From NCBI RefSeq assembly GCF_004027225.2, contig NC_044279.2, positions 31,846,705 through 31,910,704 of the forward strand: a stretch of 64,000 nt of DNA, given 5' to 3'. Of the stretch, positions 20,368 to 34,900 are shown one piece after another; positions within the stretch are counted from its first letter, which is position 1; every line of letters begins with the position of its first letter. The notes under the pieces were generated by a model that saw only the letters and a list, made by a program, of their open reading frames with translations, was not told the DNA's origin and searched no databases. The position numbers were made by a program, and so were the translations under genes. Source of the DNA: Strigops habroptila (Eukaryota > Chordata > Aves > Psittaciformes > Psittacidae).

Positions 20368-22755
20368 ACTTCTGCATTACCATGGCAGATGATTATTTCT
20401 GCTATTAAAACACTGAGCCTTGGAAAAAACAGTTGTTTTACATTGCTTGCATTTCTGATAACATTATGCTAGCCTCACTGCGTGGAGTAAAGCTGCACAG
20501 CTCTGAACCTGGGCTTGTGGAGAAGAAAGCTGCTATAAAGCTAAATCAGAGTAAAATCTGCTGAAGCCATTCTCCAGTTCTAAACATCTCCAGCTGTTAG
20601 GAGAGAGTTACATCTGCTTTTTCCTACAGTTAGAATGTCATCCGTAGTGTTGTCCTGAAGCATGTTTGCTGCAGTAACACCCCAGTCAGCGCTGTTTACC
20701 TCTGGTACTGTACAACAATTTTGGTTATGCATCAGCCATGATGTTCCAAGTATTAGAGGAATCTTAGCTATAGCAGGAGTGCCTGTTCTGGTGTCAGACT
20801 GGATGATGGCTGGTTGCAGCACTGCTGTCAGTACTGAAGTTTTGGCAGTCGTTTTTCCCTCACTCACTAAAAATGAAGCATGTTAGCTATCATTTCATAC
20901 AAGGGGTGAAAAAGGGGTCTGAACTTGTTTAATATTATTCTAGTGAGGAATGAAAATGGGAGGTGTTAGGTAAAGCTAGCTAACTTATATAAAACACAGA
21001 GTGTGAGGAGAAGGAACTTGCCCTTCCTCTCTCTCCCCCCCCCAATTTTTTTCAAGGTCTTTCTACAGTACTGTCAATACCTACAGGGGATAGGAGTAGC
21101 TGACTTCTGTTTCATTTATTCTCTGCAAAAACATTAAGCTATCCTAGGATCCATACTGCTTTGTATTAATTACCATAGAAAGGCTTTCCAGGACTCAAAT
21201 CAGTCATTCAGGTTCTTTATGAACACAGGGATTATCTAGTTCCATAGAACTGGAGGTGAGAGAAAATTTGGTATGGCTGCTGGTGGGTGAAGAACGTGCT
21301 GCACGGGAGATACTCTCAGGATAGAGCTAGGGCTAACAGGGCTGGCCTGCCTCCTGTCTAGGTGGGGAAGGTGCCACGGGGGGCAGCCAAGGCTCACCAC
21401 CCTCACTGAAAGAGCAAACCTTTTGCTTGCTAAGGATCTGGAGAACTGTCACATAAAGCAATTAATTTAGTCACCCCCAGAAGGAAGCGTGAACAAAAAA
21501 TAGCAAGAGTGATTTACTGCCGTTCCAACTAAGACTGTAGAAGGAAGCAGCAAGATAAAAGCAAATCTTAATGAGCCGAAGAAAATTGCTGTGAAGTAAA
21601 CCTGGTAGGACGTGCATCAGTTCTCCCCTTGGCTACAGCAGGAGGTAACAGAATGGCTGTTGTGAGTCAGAGCAGGGGTGTCCACACATTCCTGGAGGCT
21701 GGGATATGAGCCATTAGCGGTTGCTGAGGAAGAATGCAAGAACAAGACGGATCTGGAGAGTTAATGCACTGCAGTATGATGGTTTGTAGTGTTTGCAGCT
21801 CATTAACTTTGAACGGGATGTGAGGTCTTCATTAGTTACTCAGCCTCTATCAAATTTTCTTTGATCAGTTTGTGCAGTTGCCTTTTCAGCCAACACACGT
21901 TACCAGCCATAGTACTTCATGTTATTGAAATGGGAAGAATTGCCTCATCTTTAGATTTGGGCTGGCCAGCTGAGAGTCTGATTTAACACCCACTGACGAG
22001 AAGGCAAATAAAACTGCTCCTGGTATTCATGCTCATATAGAGGCCAAGCCTGTTCCCTCCTCTTGTCTTGCCCCTGCTCCTCTTATGGAACAGCTTTGCT
22101 CCTGTATAGCATTTCACATTAAAAATATTCTCTCAAATCCTAGTTCAACATGTCTTCAAATTTCCTTCTTTCAACTGCAGAACTGCCATATCACTGACTT
22201 CCCATGGGGATGTGTTGGCAGGACAGTTAAAAGAAAAGCTAAACCACTAAATGTTCCTTTCAGCTTGAAGTCTGAGGGCAATAGGAAAACTGCAACTACT
22301 TTCAGCTTAGAAAAAACCCAATAGAATAACATCATTTGAGTAGTTTAATTACGTTACCTCATGCTGAGCAAGTAAGAACACATAGAAATTAAATTACTAA
22401 TCAACTACTTCAGCGTTCTAAAAGGATGGAAGAACTTTTGAAGAGGCTTATTATTGAAAGCATAAAAACCTCAAGAGATGAACAGACCTGGATCCTGCTA
22501 TGGAGGCTGCTGTGCTGCTTCCATGAGGCAATAGGGAAGTAGCTGTTTCCAACACACTGGGTTTTCTACCGCAGCAAAAGCCAGGAATTCTGTTTCTGCC
22601 CATCTCCCTTCTTAGGCCCTGCAGCCACTTTTTCCATATTGCTTTCTAGTCCTACAGGAACTGCCTATTAGTTACACATCGTGATGTTAGCATACAGATC
22701 TTTGTTAAAAGAGATAATGAAATGATTCAGACAACACCAAACTAAAGCATCAATC
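20368..22755. other. Region between convergent IRAK4 and TWF1
   Basis: No confirmed gene. A 95-codon minus-strand open frame at 20580-20867 lies in it and starts only from GTG. Sequence around 21280-21420 is richer in G and C, without a recognised family. Boundaries depend on the true polyadenylation sites of the two genes. Confidence 0.6.
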
Positions 22756-25700
22756 TTTATTTATAAAGTAAATTACAAAATAGATAAGGTAAACTTAGTT
22801 AATTTTAGCATCTGAAGGTGGTTTTCATTGAATACACAGACACCGTAAATCAGAAGTTTCCTTTATCAATGTGTTTATCGAAGTAACGGAGCAATTATTG
22901 CCTTGATTAGTTTTGCAAACCTCTGACAGGAGTGTTTTAAAAGATCAACTTCTCCCTACTTTGCCACATAAACTTTTCAAACAATAATTACCTGCCATGT
23001 TAATTAACTATTTAATAGCTTGTGAGTTAACTGTAAGCAGCTGCGTTGCTTTTGGGTGTTATGAAGGCCAACAAGTTTGAATGGACACTTTCAATTATTA
23101 AATGACCAGAGACAGTTAAAGGAATAACTTCCATTAATGCCCTCATTTTGTGCTAGCTCTGAACATTCATTAACAGCAGTAGTGTTATGTGAGGCAACTA
23201 CACAGATGTAAACGTGATAGATCTTACAAAAAGATTGGATGCTCCTTATTGCTTATTGTCAGGAGAAGAGCTACAAGAGGCCTGGAGAGGCAGTCGGTAG
23301 TGCAAGACTCGATACAATTCTCTTTGAGGGGAAAGGTGAGGGGGAAATACACTCAGGACATGACTCTGCTGGGTGGTCTGGGGGTTGTACACCCACATTG
23401 AATATTTTCAAGTAAGATAACTTGCAGTGCCCGGTTTGGGCTGAACTCTAAGCAGCCCATGATGAATGCCCTCACAGAATCACTTCACCAGTTCTCACCA
23501 TCCTCCAGATTAAGTTTTCTACCTCCTATCCTCATCTACCTAGGACAGGACTGGGAAAAAAACCCAAAACAAATCCCAAACACAACATGCACATTACTGT
23601 ATCAGGTCAAACTGTTCATTATTTAAAACATTTGGTATTAAAAACCTGAACTTCTTTACTGGCTCAAGTGTAAAAACATACGTGCACTCTTGGCACAGCT
23701 GACACATGGGCAGGAATACTAAATTCAAACAGAAAACCCTCTAGCAGCAATTTTTTAAGTGCTACATGCAAAGGTTTTCCTTGAAAAACCCCAAACCCCA
23801 AAATGAGTTAGGTGTGCTGAAAAGATTCAGGGTTCAACTAAAAATACATTTAATTACAGTGTACAATGAGCTGCACACACATTACCATGTTTAATAAACA
23901 ATGACACTTGCCTGACAGGTAGCACACAGAAGAAACACTTCAAAGGCGTGGTCCTTGCCCTGGAGGCAGAAGGCAAGAGGCAGAAAAAGAACACGGTAGC
24001 CCAGGGCAAGCAGGAGATTAGCTGAGGAGCCAGAGCTATTGAAGTGGGTTGACGTAGTGTGTAAGATTAAATGAAAATAACTGAGGTGTCAAATTTCTAC
24101 TGCATATAAAAAACCACAGTAAAACCAACAACTATTGCAATCTTCACATTATATAGTGCAATCTCTGACATCAATAACAAGCGAGTATCTCCAAATAAAA
24201 TAATATATAAGATAAAACAAATTTCATCAGGAACTAGCAGTGTCAAAGCATTATTTCCCTAAAAACTAGGTTAAAATCTATCTTCCAGCAAGCAAACATG
24301 TGATTCCGCTATATAATGTGTACACCCTGCACCTATGACAATATGCAGCAAACCAAGACTTGCAACTCCCACGTAGCTTAGAAAAAAAAGAATTCAAACC
24401 TCACAAAGCTCACATGCAAGATGCTAAAAAGCAAGTCCCCTCTGGGGAATATAACCTATCCACTAGTATTTGCCTCATTACACGATTTTAAATATTTAAG
24501 GTCATCCGATACTTGATTTCCACATCCAATTCTTTTTGAATCCACTTGTTAAAATAACCTATTTTTCCTCTTCCTATTAAAGACATTACTCATGGTTCAA
24601 TCAAGTTTAGACTATTCTGGGTGATTTTAGTATTTTAGAGAAGAGAAGGGTTAAAAAAATAATAAAAAAAGACAAAATCCTAACCAGGTGCTGCCAGCAG
24701 TTATTCAAGACCTAGCTGGATTTTGTTACAGATTTAAGTTACTATTAAAGTTCAAACATCTAGGAAAAGTAACTTTCAGTATACCTTGAAGGTTAAAACT
24801 GTAGTTGATACTGCAAATGCACGAGGATCTCAAGAATAACTCACCATTATGAAGAAAGTTAGTTCCATTTTTACCGAATTTACACAGTTTTAGATCCAAG
24901 TGCAGAGATAATCAATTATTTATTAGAAACTTTAAGCATATTGCTTTGAAAGCAGCTCCATAATCTACGGAGTGTACTAACTCATGCACTTTTAATCACC
25001 TTTCCCTTGGTCATTCAGTACTTACTATGTAAGGCCTACGACTGGTACAGAAGCCTGGAAAAGCTCTAGTGGTTTTATGTCAGATTTCTTTAAAAGACAG
25101 TTCCATGAAATCAGTTATAAATTTAACACGACCATGCTTTTGTGTGGGAAAATATCCAGCTATTCCTGAGCACAGACATTAACTGATGGGTAACTGATTT
25201 TAGTTTACCTTTTGTATTACCAAAAAAACCAAACCAACAAATCCCAACAATGCATCATGTCAAAACAGAAGAAAACTTTCTATTGTACTAAGAGCTAAAA
25301 GGATAAATAAAGATTTATCTGGGACAATGCTATACTGTCCTTCAGCTCTTCTCACATGGAAAGGGTTACAGGTTTCCATAGGCTACTCACAAGAACACAG
25401 GTTTGCTATCTAGACAGGCAGCTGCAACTGACCCACAGGAGAGATGAGCTTCATAGTCTTATGTGTGCAGAGTTTATGATCACAGCTATTAAATAATGGA
25501 TTCTAAATTAAAATAAAGGGGTACTAGCTTAGTTTTCCTCTTTAGCTTTAAAATAATTAGCTCTTCCACATGTCATGAAACATGGTCAACGAATATAATC
25601 ATGTAACAATATAAAAAGTGTTGAGGTCAGAGGAGAGAAGAGTAAAAAGAGCCTTTTTTTTTTGTTTGTTTTCTAGCATCTATGAATGGAATGATTTCAG

Positions 25701-25761
25701 TTCATTATCAAAAGCCAGAATTTCATTTCTCACTGTAATACTTAATACTAAACAGCGGTTT
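22756..25761 (-). other. TWF1: TWF1 3' UTR region with candidate polyadenylation signals
   Basis: About 3 kb downstream of the TWF1 stop on the minus strand is AT-rich and free of recognised repeats. AATAAA in the minus orientation occurs at 24919-24924 and 22756-22761, so short and long 3' UTR forms are possible. The extent is inference. Confidence 0.5.
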
Positions 25762-25932
25762 CTAATCACTAGGTGTTTCAGTCTCTGCTGGACCTCTAAT
25801 CAGTCTTCGTATTCCCCTCTTCCCTGCAGGACCTTTTGGTTTAGCAAAACTTTGTTTGTAAGCATGTTGTTTTGGATGAACCTCTTCATACAGAAAGTCA
25901 GCAGTTAACTCATCACCATTATCTATTTCAAT
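25762..25932 (-). CDS. TWF1: TWF1 coding exon 9 with stop (residues 295-350)
   Basis: The acceptor is gttttttcccag before 25932 and the stop TAG is 25764-25762. It encodes [20 protein letters not shown] and the basic tail [18 protein letters not shown], known in the family to bind capping protein. The last residues are TETPSD versus TEATTD in human. Confidence 0.97.
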   Translation of the reverse strand: MEIDNGDELTADFLYEEVHPKQHAYKQSFAKPKGPAGKRGIRRLIRGPAETETPSD

Positions 25933-28900
25933 CTGGGAAAAAACCAAAACAAACAACATTTATCATATTCATCTTAAAGACATATTTAACAACATTTCAA
26001 AATTTTGCTGAAGCTCTAAATGCTTTATTAAAACCATATGTGCAATAATGTTCAGAGCAAAATGTTCTCCAACTTGTGCCGAATGCCTTGAGCAATCCTG
26101 AGTAGTTTTTCTAGGAATCTGCTATACTCTTACCAGTATTAAGTGTGATTCGACTTAAATATTTTTCCTGAAATACAAGCGCAGCATACGCCAAGAAACT
26201 TCCTCTGTCCCAAGCTTTAGCACAGTGCACATGTTAATACTAACTAGGAGTACACATTCCACCTGGAAACAAGTGCTTATTTACTCACTTCTAAAGTAAC
26301 TTCCTTAATAAAAGCAAGCAGCGTGCGGATCATTCAGAATTACCATTTCCTTTCTTTATTCTCCCCTCTAAAATAAAACCTTTCCATTGTCCCAGTGTAA
26401 TCACCACCTTTTAAGATTTATTTTTTTTTCCTCACTAAAACGTGCTTTAAACACGTATTGTAAAAGCAATGCGCGCACATACTGTTGTCTCTTGAGACAG
26501 AAGGGGAGGAGTACAAACAGCTTACACGATTAGCTGGCTACTGCAACTCAGCAACTATTCAAGCCAGGGACAGGCTAAAATAAGTTTAATGAACAAAAGC
26601 AGAGGTGGTTTTGGTTTTTAAAATTTAAGCATAGAAACCTTAATGGAAAAGCTGTTCTCAAGCCAAACCCCACTGTTCTGAATTGCAGGAATTTGAAATT
26701 CAGAGAAAAACTTTGGCCCTGCTCTCCTAAGCATTCAACACTTCGTGGCCTGCAAACCATAGCATTTGCCAGCCACAGGATTGCTGTTACAAGTACATGC
26801 TTCACAAACATGTCTATGGGAATTTCAGAAGTCACATGGTGCATTTATTTCATTGTAGAAAGAAAATTTCTGAGAAATAATTACATATAAAACCACATAG
26901 CAATAATCTACTTAATTCATGTCATCTCAGTAAAAATAGGATTTGCTCTGCTATTTTTCACGTAGTTATAATCCTGACAGAAACCCAGCCTCAAAGTTTT
27001 TCTAAATTCACAGCATTATTGTTAAGAACGTAACCAGAGGTCACATATTCCACAAACAGACCATTCCTATGGTCTCTGCTCTGGAGGTGAGAAGCAAATT
27101 ATTGCACAGTAGTAAAACCTATGCAATGTGAAAAGATCAGTTTACTTTTAAGTTTCAGAACTGCAACTTGATATTTTGAAAATCCTTCAATAACCTTGGC
27201 TTTAAAAAAATTCAGTGTTCAACAACAGCAATGAGGTACAAAATATAACAGGCCTTTTACTAAGGAATTACGTTAGTTCTAAATAGTCCTTCAAAGCACT
27301 CTCAAACACTCCCTTGATGCACAAGAATATGTTTGCTAAAGCTATGAAAGTGTAGAAGTTATGAAACAAAGGAAAGCTTCCATGATTTAACTTTGTATCT
27401 GGAGATTTATCAGTAAGTATTTCTTGTTCAGGACAAAGTTTAACAGTTACACAAAACTTTTCATTGTTTAGAAAAGGTGGTGGCAAAGAAAGTTATAGTT
27501 AGATACTAAGAAGCGAACAGAGGGAAGGAGGAAATACCAGTATACCCGCTGTACTTACCTTTCTAATTATCTGCATCCACAACTGCCTTTCTACAATTTC
27601 TAACAGTGGACTTTTGCAACTAGAGTAGAGCATTCGTTCTCGTATACTACAGGTATACCCTGGCATTGAGTAGATGAAAACTGCAGAGAAAAAACAACCA
27701 ACCCATAAATCAGACCATAACTATACTCCATCAAAACCTGTATCATAAAATCATTTACAGCAGAGGCATTGCAAATCAACTATGCAATCTGAAAGGGAAA
27801 AAATGTAACACTATTCTGGATCTTTTTTTGCTTCAGCAAGTGTTTCATTTCAAATGGGGGATGAGAGAATGGCCACTAACTTTCTGTTTTGACATGAAGA
27901 CTATCAAAAGGGATAGCTCACAACTTTCTAAACATAAAGACTCCTCAGAAGTCAGTTTCACAACCAAATGCCTCTGAAATTTATGATCATGCTGACAAGA
28001 CAGATTACTTCTGTGACACATCTTTCTGCCTCAAAATTACTAAAGTATGTGAAACAAGCCAATGAAATTTCATATTGGGAAATTTTCTCATACCTATGGA
28101 TTCCAAATAGTCTCCTTCATGGGCATGCTTATACAGGAAAAAGTGGTAACGCGCAGCATCCTTTGGAATTCTTTTTGGCAAGTCCTTCAGTTCAGTATGA
28201 AGTGTGTTGGCCAAAATAATAGTTTCATTTTTCATATCAATTTGCTGTTAACAAAGCAAACCTGAATATAGTTAAAACACAGAAAGCAAACCAGAGAACA
28301 TGACAGGATGGAAAAAAAATATTAATCTAATACAGACTGGTAATTTATCAGTGTATGACACCAGTGCACACTGTTTAATGTGTGGGTAATCTATTTTATA
28401 CTCACTATTCAAAAAACAAAGTATTTTATACTTGCCAGTTGTACATAATTGATTTTCTTATTTTTCAATTTCTCCAAAGCCTGAATAGCTTCTTTAGCAA
28501 TGGGGAATGCTACTCCTTGCAATGTTTGATGCTTGGTATCTATACCAACATCCGTCTGCACCTGGAACAAAGGTCAATGGTGATGTGAACAGAAACCTTT
28601 GTAAGCATTCATTTGGGTTCATAGAGTAACTGACAGTGCATTGCATATGGTTACACACAGAGTTAGCAGTAGCTATTCTAAGAACAAACTACCCCAAAAC
28701 ATCATCATCATATGCAACAAATTTGTGTTTTTTAATATACAGGTCATGTTTGCTTGCTAACCTGAAAACAGTTTCCTATCTCTGAAACAGCAAGCTTGGC
28801 AGAGCCAACAGAATCAGTAGCGGGAAAACTGGCTCAAGCCCCAGTGAAGAAGCTCCAAGCTAAATTCTGGTATAGATACAATAAGCCAGGAGGAATGAGC

Positions 28901-31900
28901 TTGGTTTTCATACGCTGTGTTATACTTCTGAACTGACAATCCTGCTCATAAGCTTTTTTGTATCTTTAAAAATTTTAGACCACAACATGCAAATACAATT
29001 TCTAGGTAATCAAAATTTTCCAAGGAAGAGAGAAATTATATCTTATGAAACAAACTGATCTTCTTGGAAAAGCAAAGCAACTACCCTCCCTCCTGCTTCA
29101 ACACCCTCCCCGTAAAAGCCTACACCAAAAGGAAAGCAAACAAAACAAATTAATAAAATCTTAATTTTTGACTTCTAGAAGGTATAACAAGAAGTAAAAA
29201 AATCCTGGCTGACTGCAAGCTAGACAATTGTTCATAATCCAGTTGTGTTAGTCACAAATGCTTTGAGAAAAAAAACAGTTATTTTAAAGCCATTTTTCAA
29301 GAATTTAGGTTTATTTTAACATTCATGCATGAGCTCTGGCCTCCAGCTTTCCCAGGTCTGAACTTATTGTTTAAGTATTAGCTTTTGAATATACTGTCTT
29401 TTATAATTTCATAAATACATTTAACACTGGTGATAAAGCTGCAGTACTCAGAAAAGTGTACGAAATGGAAATGTGGGTCTCAGATCTATTAATTAGAAGA
29501 TGTTCAGCTTCAATTAAAGAGAGATGCTAATGAAATATGAAACAAACTGATAAAAAAGTAAAACCCAAAGATATCTGGGGCAACACTAAATCATACTCTA
29601 CATTTTAAGGAACAGCGTATCAGCAATGAGGGAAGAAGAAGAAAAGAAAGCAAGTGGAAGAGCTTAGTTTTGTATAAAGATTGATAAATCTATGAAGAAG
29701 GTTATGGAAAAAAAATATCTGCAGGATATATCTGCATAAAAGGCTGATTAATATAAGCATCACAAAAATAATAAACCATAATTAAATACCATACTACATA
29801 AACCACATTAAAATACAAGCAGGAATAAACCCAAACATAAAAAGGAGCTGTGAAGTGTGAGGACAGGCAAGGAAAGAGAGTAACCCAGCATAACTCCAGA
29901 GTTGTTAACATGAACAAAATCCATTTGTCTGTACTGCAACATGTTTCAGACCATTAAAGCAAAAGAAAACCACCCAAGTCACTTAAATATATTTGAGTTC
30001 ACACCATAAGATTTGTTAGTGCTGACTGCTGAGTGGTGGATAAAATGGCAGATGCAGAATATAGTTGACTTTCTGGGATACAGCTAACTTTATCAAAGGG
30101 GAGGGGGAAACAGGAATGACTTTTCTCTGCCTTCCCCAAACAGGGGATATCAGACTAAACTAGTAGATAGCAGGCAGTGGGTCCTTACATAGTACTTTGT
30201 CAAGCTGTGGAATATACTGCCAACAAAAACTTTATGTGGATTTTGAAAAATGACAAGACTAGATAATGGATGAAAACCCTATTAAGAACAATTATATAGT
30301 AAGATGTCATCTCTTGCTCAGGCAGATCCCTACCTGCAAATGCTGAGGCAACAGAAGAGTATTCAAGGGAATCATTATAGCTGTCTTGCCCTGCTTTTAC
30401 ACCCTTCTTAGATTTCTGCTGTTGTTCACTCAGGGACTTGACAGCAAATGAGGTGATCCTTTGATCTGACCCAGTAAAATATTTCTTAGGGTAATTATGA
30501 AAGAATATATATATAAAAAACTTTTTTTCTTTTTTTTTATTTTAGATCAGAAAGCTTTTAGCTTCCCGAGTCTAATTACAGGCTTCATAATGGTGGAAAC
30601 AATAAAGAGAGAAATGACATAAGTCAATGTATTGCAAGATGCTTCAAAGCACAGTTTATATACCTCTGAAAAGCACAGCTACTGCTGCTGAAGTTTCATA
30701 ACAGCACATAATACTAATACCACAAGTGATCATCAATACCGCAAAAGTTTTACATTCATTAGTATTTGGGGTTTAAGTTGTTCAAGTAGAATGAAGTGTG
30801 TGGTGATGCTGAATGCATTTCTACACTGTGTGAAAATAGACGTGGAAAACACCAAGACACCACCGGGGAAAAAAATAAAAAAAAAAAAGCCAACCCACAA
30901 CAAAATTGCAGCAAAAGCACAGTAGAGTGAAAATGTAAGAGAAGATACAGAGCTGCATTTAACAAGATGATTTGCTGGTATCCAGCTGCAGAAACAAACC
31001 GTACTTCAAATACATGTACCACAGCTGTAAAATACAAGCCTAAAGAACTACTAAGATCAGCACATGACCTATTTTAATACATGTCTGAACACGAACAGTG
31101 ATCAAGAGAAGGAAAACGTGACAAAAGAACTCCCGAAACTTTGTGGTCACTATCTAGCTGACAAACATCAAATCACTTGGTTAAAGGCATTTGTTAGAGG
31201 TTTTTCTACAAAGCATTTATAGCAAAAGCAAATCTGTCTCTTAAACGGACTAGCTACTTGTTTTGGATTTGTATTTTATTTTTATTGGAATTCCATTCAC
31301 ATCCTCTCACTCTTAAAGACAAGTGCACTGGTGCTGGAAGTATGTTTCCTCTAGGAATAAGGCTGCTGAAATACTCCTGACAATCATCCACTGCACAGCT
31401 GCTATGTTGCGTTTTCACTACAATTTCTGCCACCATGGGAAACATATGCAGGCAATCACAGAACGGCTGAAGTTGGAAGACACCTTCTGAGGTCATCTTA
31501 TCCAACGACCCTGCCCAATCAGGGCCACCTAGAGCCAGTTGCCCAGCTCTCTGTCCAGATGGCTTTTGACTATCTCCAAGATGGAGACTTCACAACCTCT
31601 CTGGGCAACCTGTGCCTGTGCTTAGTCACCCTTCACAATGAAGCACATACAGTGATGTTAAAAGCATATTAAGGGCCAAAGCTGCAACAATTAAGCTCTG
31701 CAGTTGTGAGGCCTCTGACTCAGGCACTAGGCCCAGCAAACTCAGCAAGATCATGTCACTTCAACTCCAGCCATCATTATCTCGCAGCCTCAACTCACTG
31801 GGGAAAAAATTATAGTCTCATCCACTCAAACTTTCTGAAACTGTCCATTTTCTATTCTGCCCTTTTTTACACTAGAAAGACTTTTTTCCTACAATGTGTT

Positions 31901-34900
31901 TGGAACTCTGCACCCAGTTTCCCATCCACACTCAAAGACATTGTAGGTACCTCATTAATCTTAATTTGTCGAAGTTCCTCTTCTGCTGCAGTCAGAGGTG
32001 CAGGGGAGGACTGTGATATCAAATATTTTTTATATCCATTCAGTGAAACATCATCCTGAAAGCACAAAATTAATAATTTTTTGATACTAAAAGTTTTCTT
32101 CAAAGATGTTCTATGCACTGTTAAAAAAGCCATTACTTCCCTTACAGTTGCGGTCATTTTATTTGAATGGATTACAAGTGTAGGTGCATTTGCAAGTTCA
32201 GCTCATCTTCTTGCACAGCAGGGCCCACTGGGCTGCTCTCGTACCCAATTATATTGTGGGCAGCATTTCCATAGTCAGTCCTCAATTACTTTGCTAATTC
32301 AAAAATTCACGCTAATGAAGACTGTGCATGGAGCTATTCAGCCTTCTTGGACAAAACGCCACAGAACTGCCACAATTTAATAAATAATTAAAAAGTTAGT
32401 CTATTTTCTTATAAGATTTGCATGCTCAGACAGATAGCTTATTGGTAGTTTTCTACCTAAAAATGGGAGACAGAAATGTTACCTTAGGACAGGGATTAAG
32501 CACATGATAACTACAAATAGTTTAGGACGCAACATCACAGAAGTGATGAATTCTCATAAGCACTTTGCCAAATTCATTAATACTCAGTGTCAGCTGTGAT
32601 TCTCTCCAAAGAGGTTGATATCAGAGGCAATTTCCATTGTGGTTTTATTATTAAGGTGGTCAATCAGAAAAGGGCAGAACTTTATGCAATCATATGAATG
32701 TGATTTTATACTCAAGTTCTGAGGAGAAAGAGAAAGCTGCTTCTTGGCTCTTCCCTTTCTGGAAGAGACAGACCTTCCCAAATACAATTTCCAGTGCCAA
32801 CATTCCATTATGCCTTGTTTCAGGAGTCCAGAGGTAAGGAGGTTAATACACGTGAAGTAGCAGATGGGACCATAACCAGGTTCCACCAGGATAACAGAGC
32901 TGGTTGCAACTAAACTATCCTTGCATCTAACAAAATACAGAGTAACCCCCTGGATGCTGATCAAGATTCTGAGTGGCGTTTGCGCCTTGGATACCTGGAA
33001 GCTGTGATTTTCACACAGATGAAAATTAGAAGCCAGCTACAATTAACAAGCTTACAAAGACACAGAAACCAACAATTTAGACATATATTCAACTGTAACA
33101 CGACCTTGGAAAAAGTGAGTTACATTGAATTCATCCTCTTAAGTGCCCCAGGCACATTCTAAAATAACAGTAACAGACAAATGCAATGCTCATCCCTTAT
33201 AATTAAAATGGAAGCTTAGATTTGGGCTCTCTGTTGTAGGGCTAGATACAAATACTACATATTACATAGTCTAGTGCAAGTGATGGTGAGACATTACTTG
33301 ATTGAATGGGCAAGAAAAGAAAAATAACATGACCTCTACCAATAAACCTTCTTAGCAACTCAGTTATCTACTTCGCTAAAGTATTTCAGCCTCTCCAAAG
33401 AGGTTTCTTAGTGTGTTTGTTCAGATAATGAAGCCTCCATCACAGGTTAATGCTGAATATAAAAAATTATTTACTCAGTGAGCAGCAGAATTAGCCTCAT
33501 ATCCTTATGGATTTGTGTGTCCATCACAACAGCCCATGTCTCTTCCACAGCTTTTTCCCCACAACAGTATCCTCTGTTCTTCCCTAAATCTCCAACTCCT
33601 TCCCTCCCTTCAGCACCAGCTCCCTCTGTCAGTAGTGGCGGTGCTTTGGTTCAGATTTGTGCATATGATGAACTAATTAACAGACCAAAGAGATGATAAC
33701 TGCTGCAGTCTCTCAGTTTGTGCTGAAGAAAAGGGTAACGGTAATTTGAATCTCTAAGTAATCATCCGTTTTCATGAAAGCTATAGGAATTCTGTATTTT
33801 TCAGAACTCTAACTTGTATTTTTTTAAAACTGGCAATGGATTATAAAGACTGTCTCATGTCTGCCTGACAAACAGGCAGACATCACAACCATGTAAGACT
33901 TATTTCCCAAAGAAACCTTAATCAAAAAACACCACAAATTCATACTGGTAACATCAACTACTGTTTTTAGTGTCTAAAGTCAGTCTGGTGACTTTAAAAA
34001 GAAAAACATACCTGTACTGTTCCAAATACTTCATCCTTAATATGACCACCTCCAAATTCTTTCTTAAGTGTTGCTCGGGTTGCTGCATACAACATTTTTT
34101 GACGAACCTAGCATATAACAAAACAGTGCTGGTTTGGTTTGGGTTCTTTCGGGTTTTTTGTCTTTGGTGTACACAGAAAATCTAGCATGTTGGTGTACCA
34201 AGTCCATCAACAAACATCTTTCTTGAACAAATACTTTAAGTGTTGAAACTGCATTAGGAAGTTGTAATTCGTAATAAAGAATAAACTCCATGGAATGAGT
34301 TCTGGATCACAATACTAACACACACTATTAAATTCTTAAAGGCATGATACCACGCATTATTATCAAAGTAATTCTAAAACTAAATTGCAGCTTTAGTAAG
34401 AGTATGAGGGGTTTTTTAGTGACTCCAGGTAGTTTTTGTTCAATATGGAGTGGAAAAATTAAATTTCCTAGGGGTAAAAGATCTAATGAAGTTTGCTCCC
34501 TATCAATTTGTGTCTAACACAGTCACTTACTCCTCTCTCAACAGTCCCATCTTCCCACCTTATTTCACTGTCATGCCATCCTCACCACAGTACCTCACTT
34601 CTTCCACCTAACCTCTTCTGTGCACTCCAACTCTTGGTGCCTTACTATTTTTCCCAGCTGCTAGTGAAAGCAGTAGGAATACTGGAAAAGCTTTACTTTT
34701 TGTCTTCCCTTATCTCAACATTCCCAGAACCTGCACACAGTATTCTAGTTTCTCCTAGAAATCTTTAACTCCAACCTCAGTTCCCTCCCATGTTCCTTAA
34801 CTAACAGTATATTCTGTGGCAGGTCACAGATCCACAAGTGCCAGCTGAGCAGCCAGCAAGCCAAACAGAACAGCTTGAGCTCACACTATAATCCTTCTCT

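Larger units (their letters stand above)
28562..31950 (-). other. TWF1: TWF1 intron 5 with two CR1 remnants
   Basis: A 3,389-bp intron (GTACCT to gttccag). It contains an old CR1-like remnant at about 30140-30480 and a younger antisense CR1 3' fragment at about 31454-31645. The rest is AT-rich. Confidence 0.85.

Noticed and set aside
29702-29917. Aromatic-rich minus-strand open frame in TWF1 intron 5
   Set aside because: AT-rich composition explains the Tyr/Phe/Val-rich text; no homology recognised.
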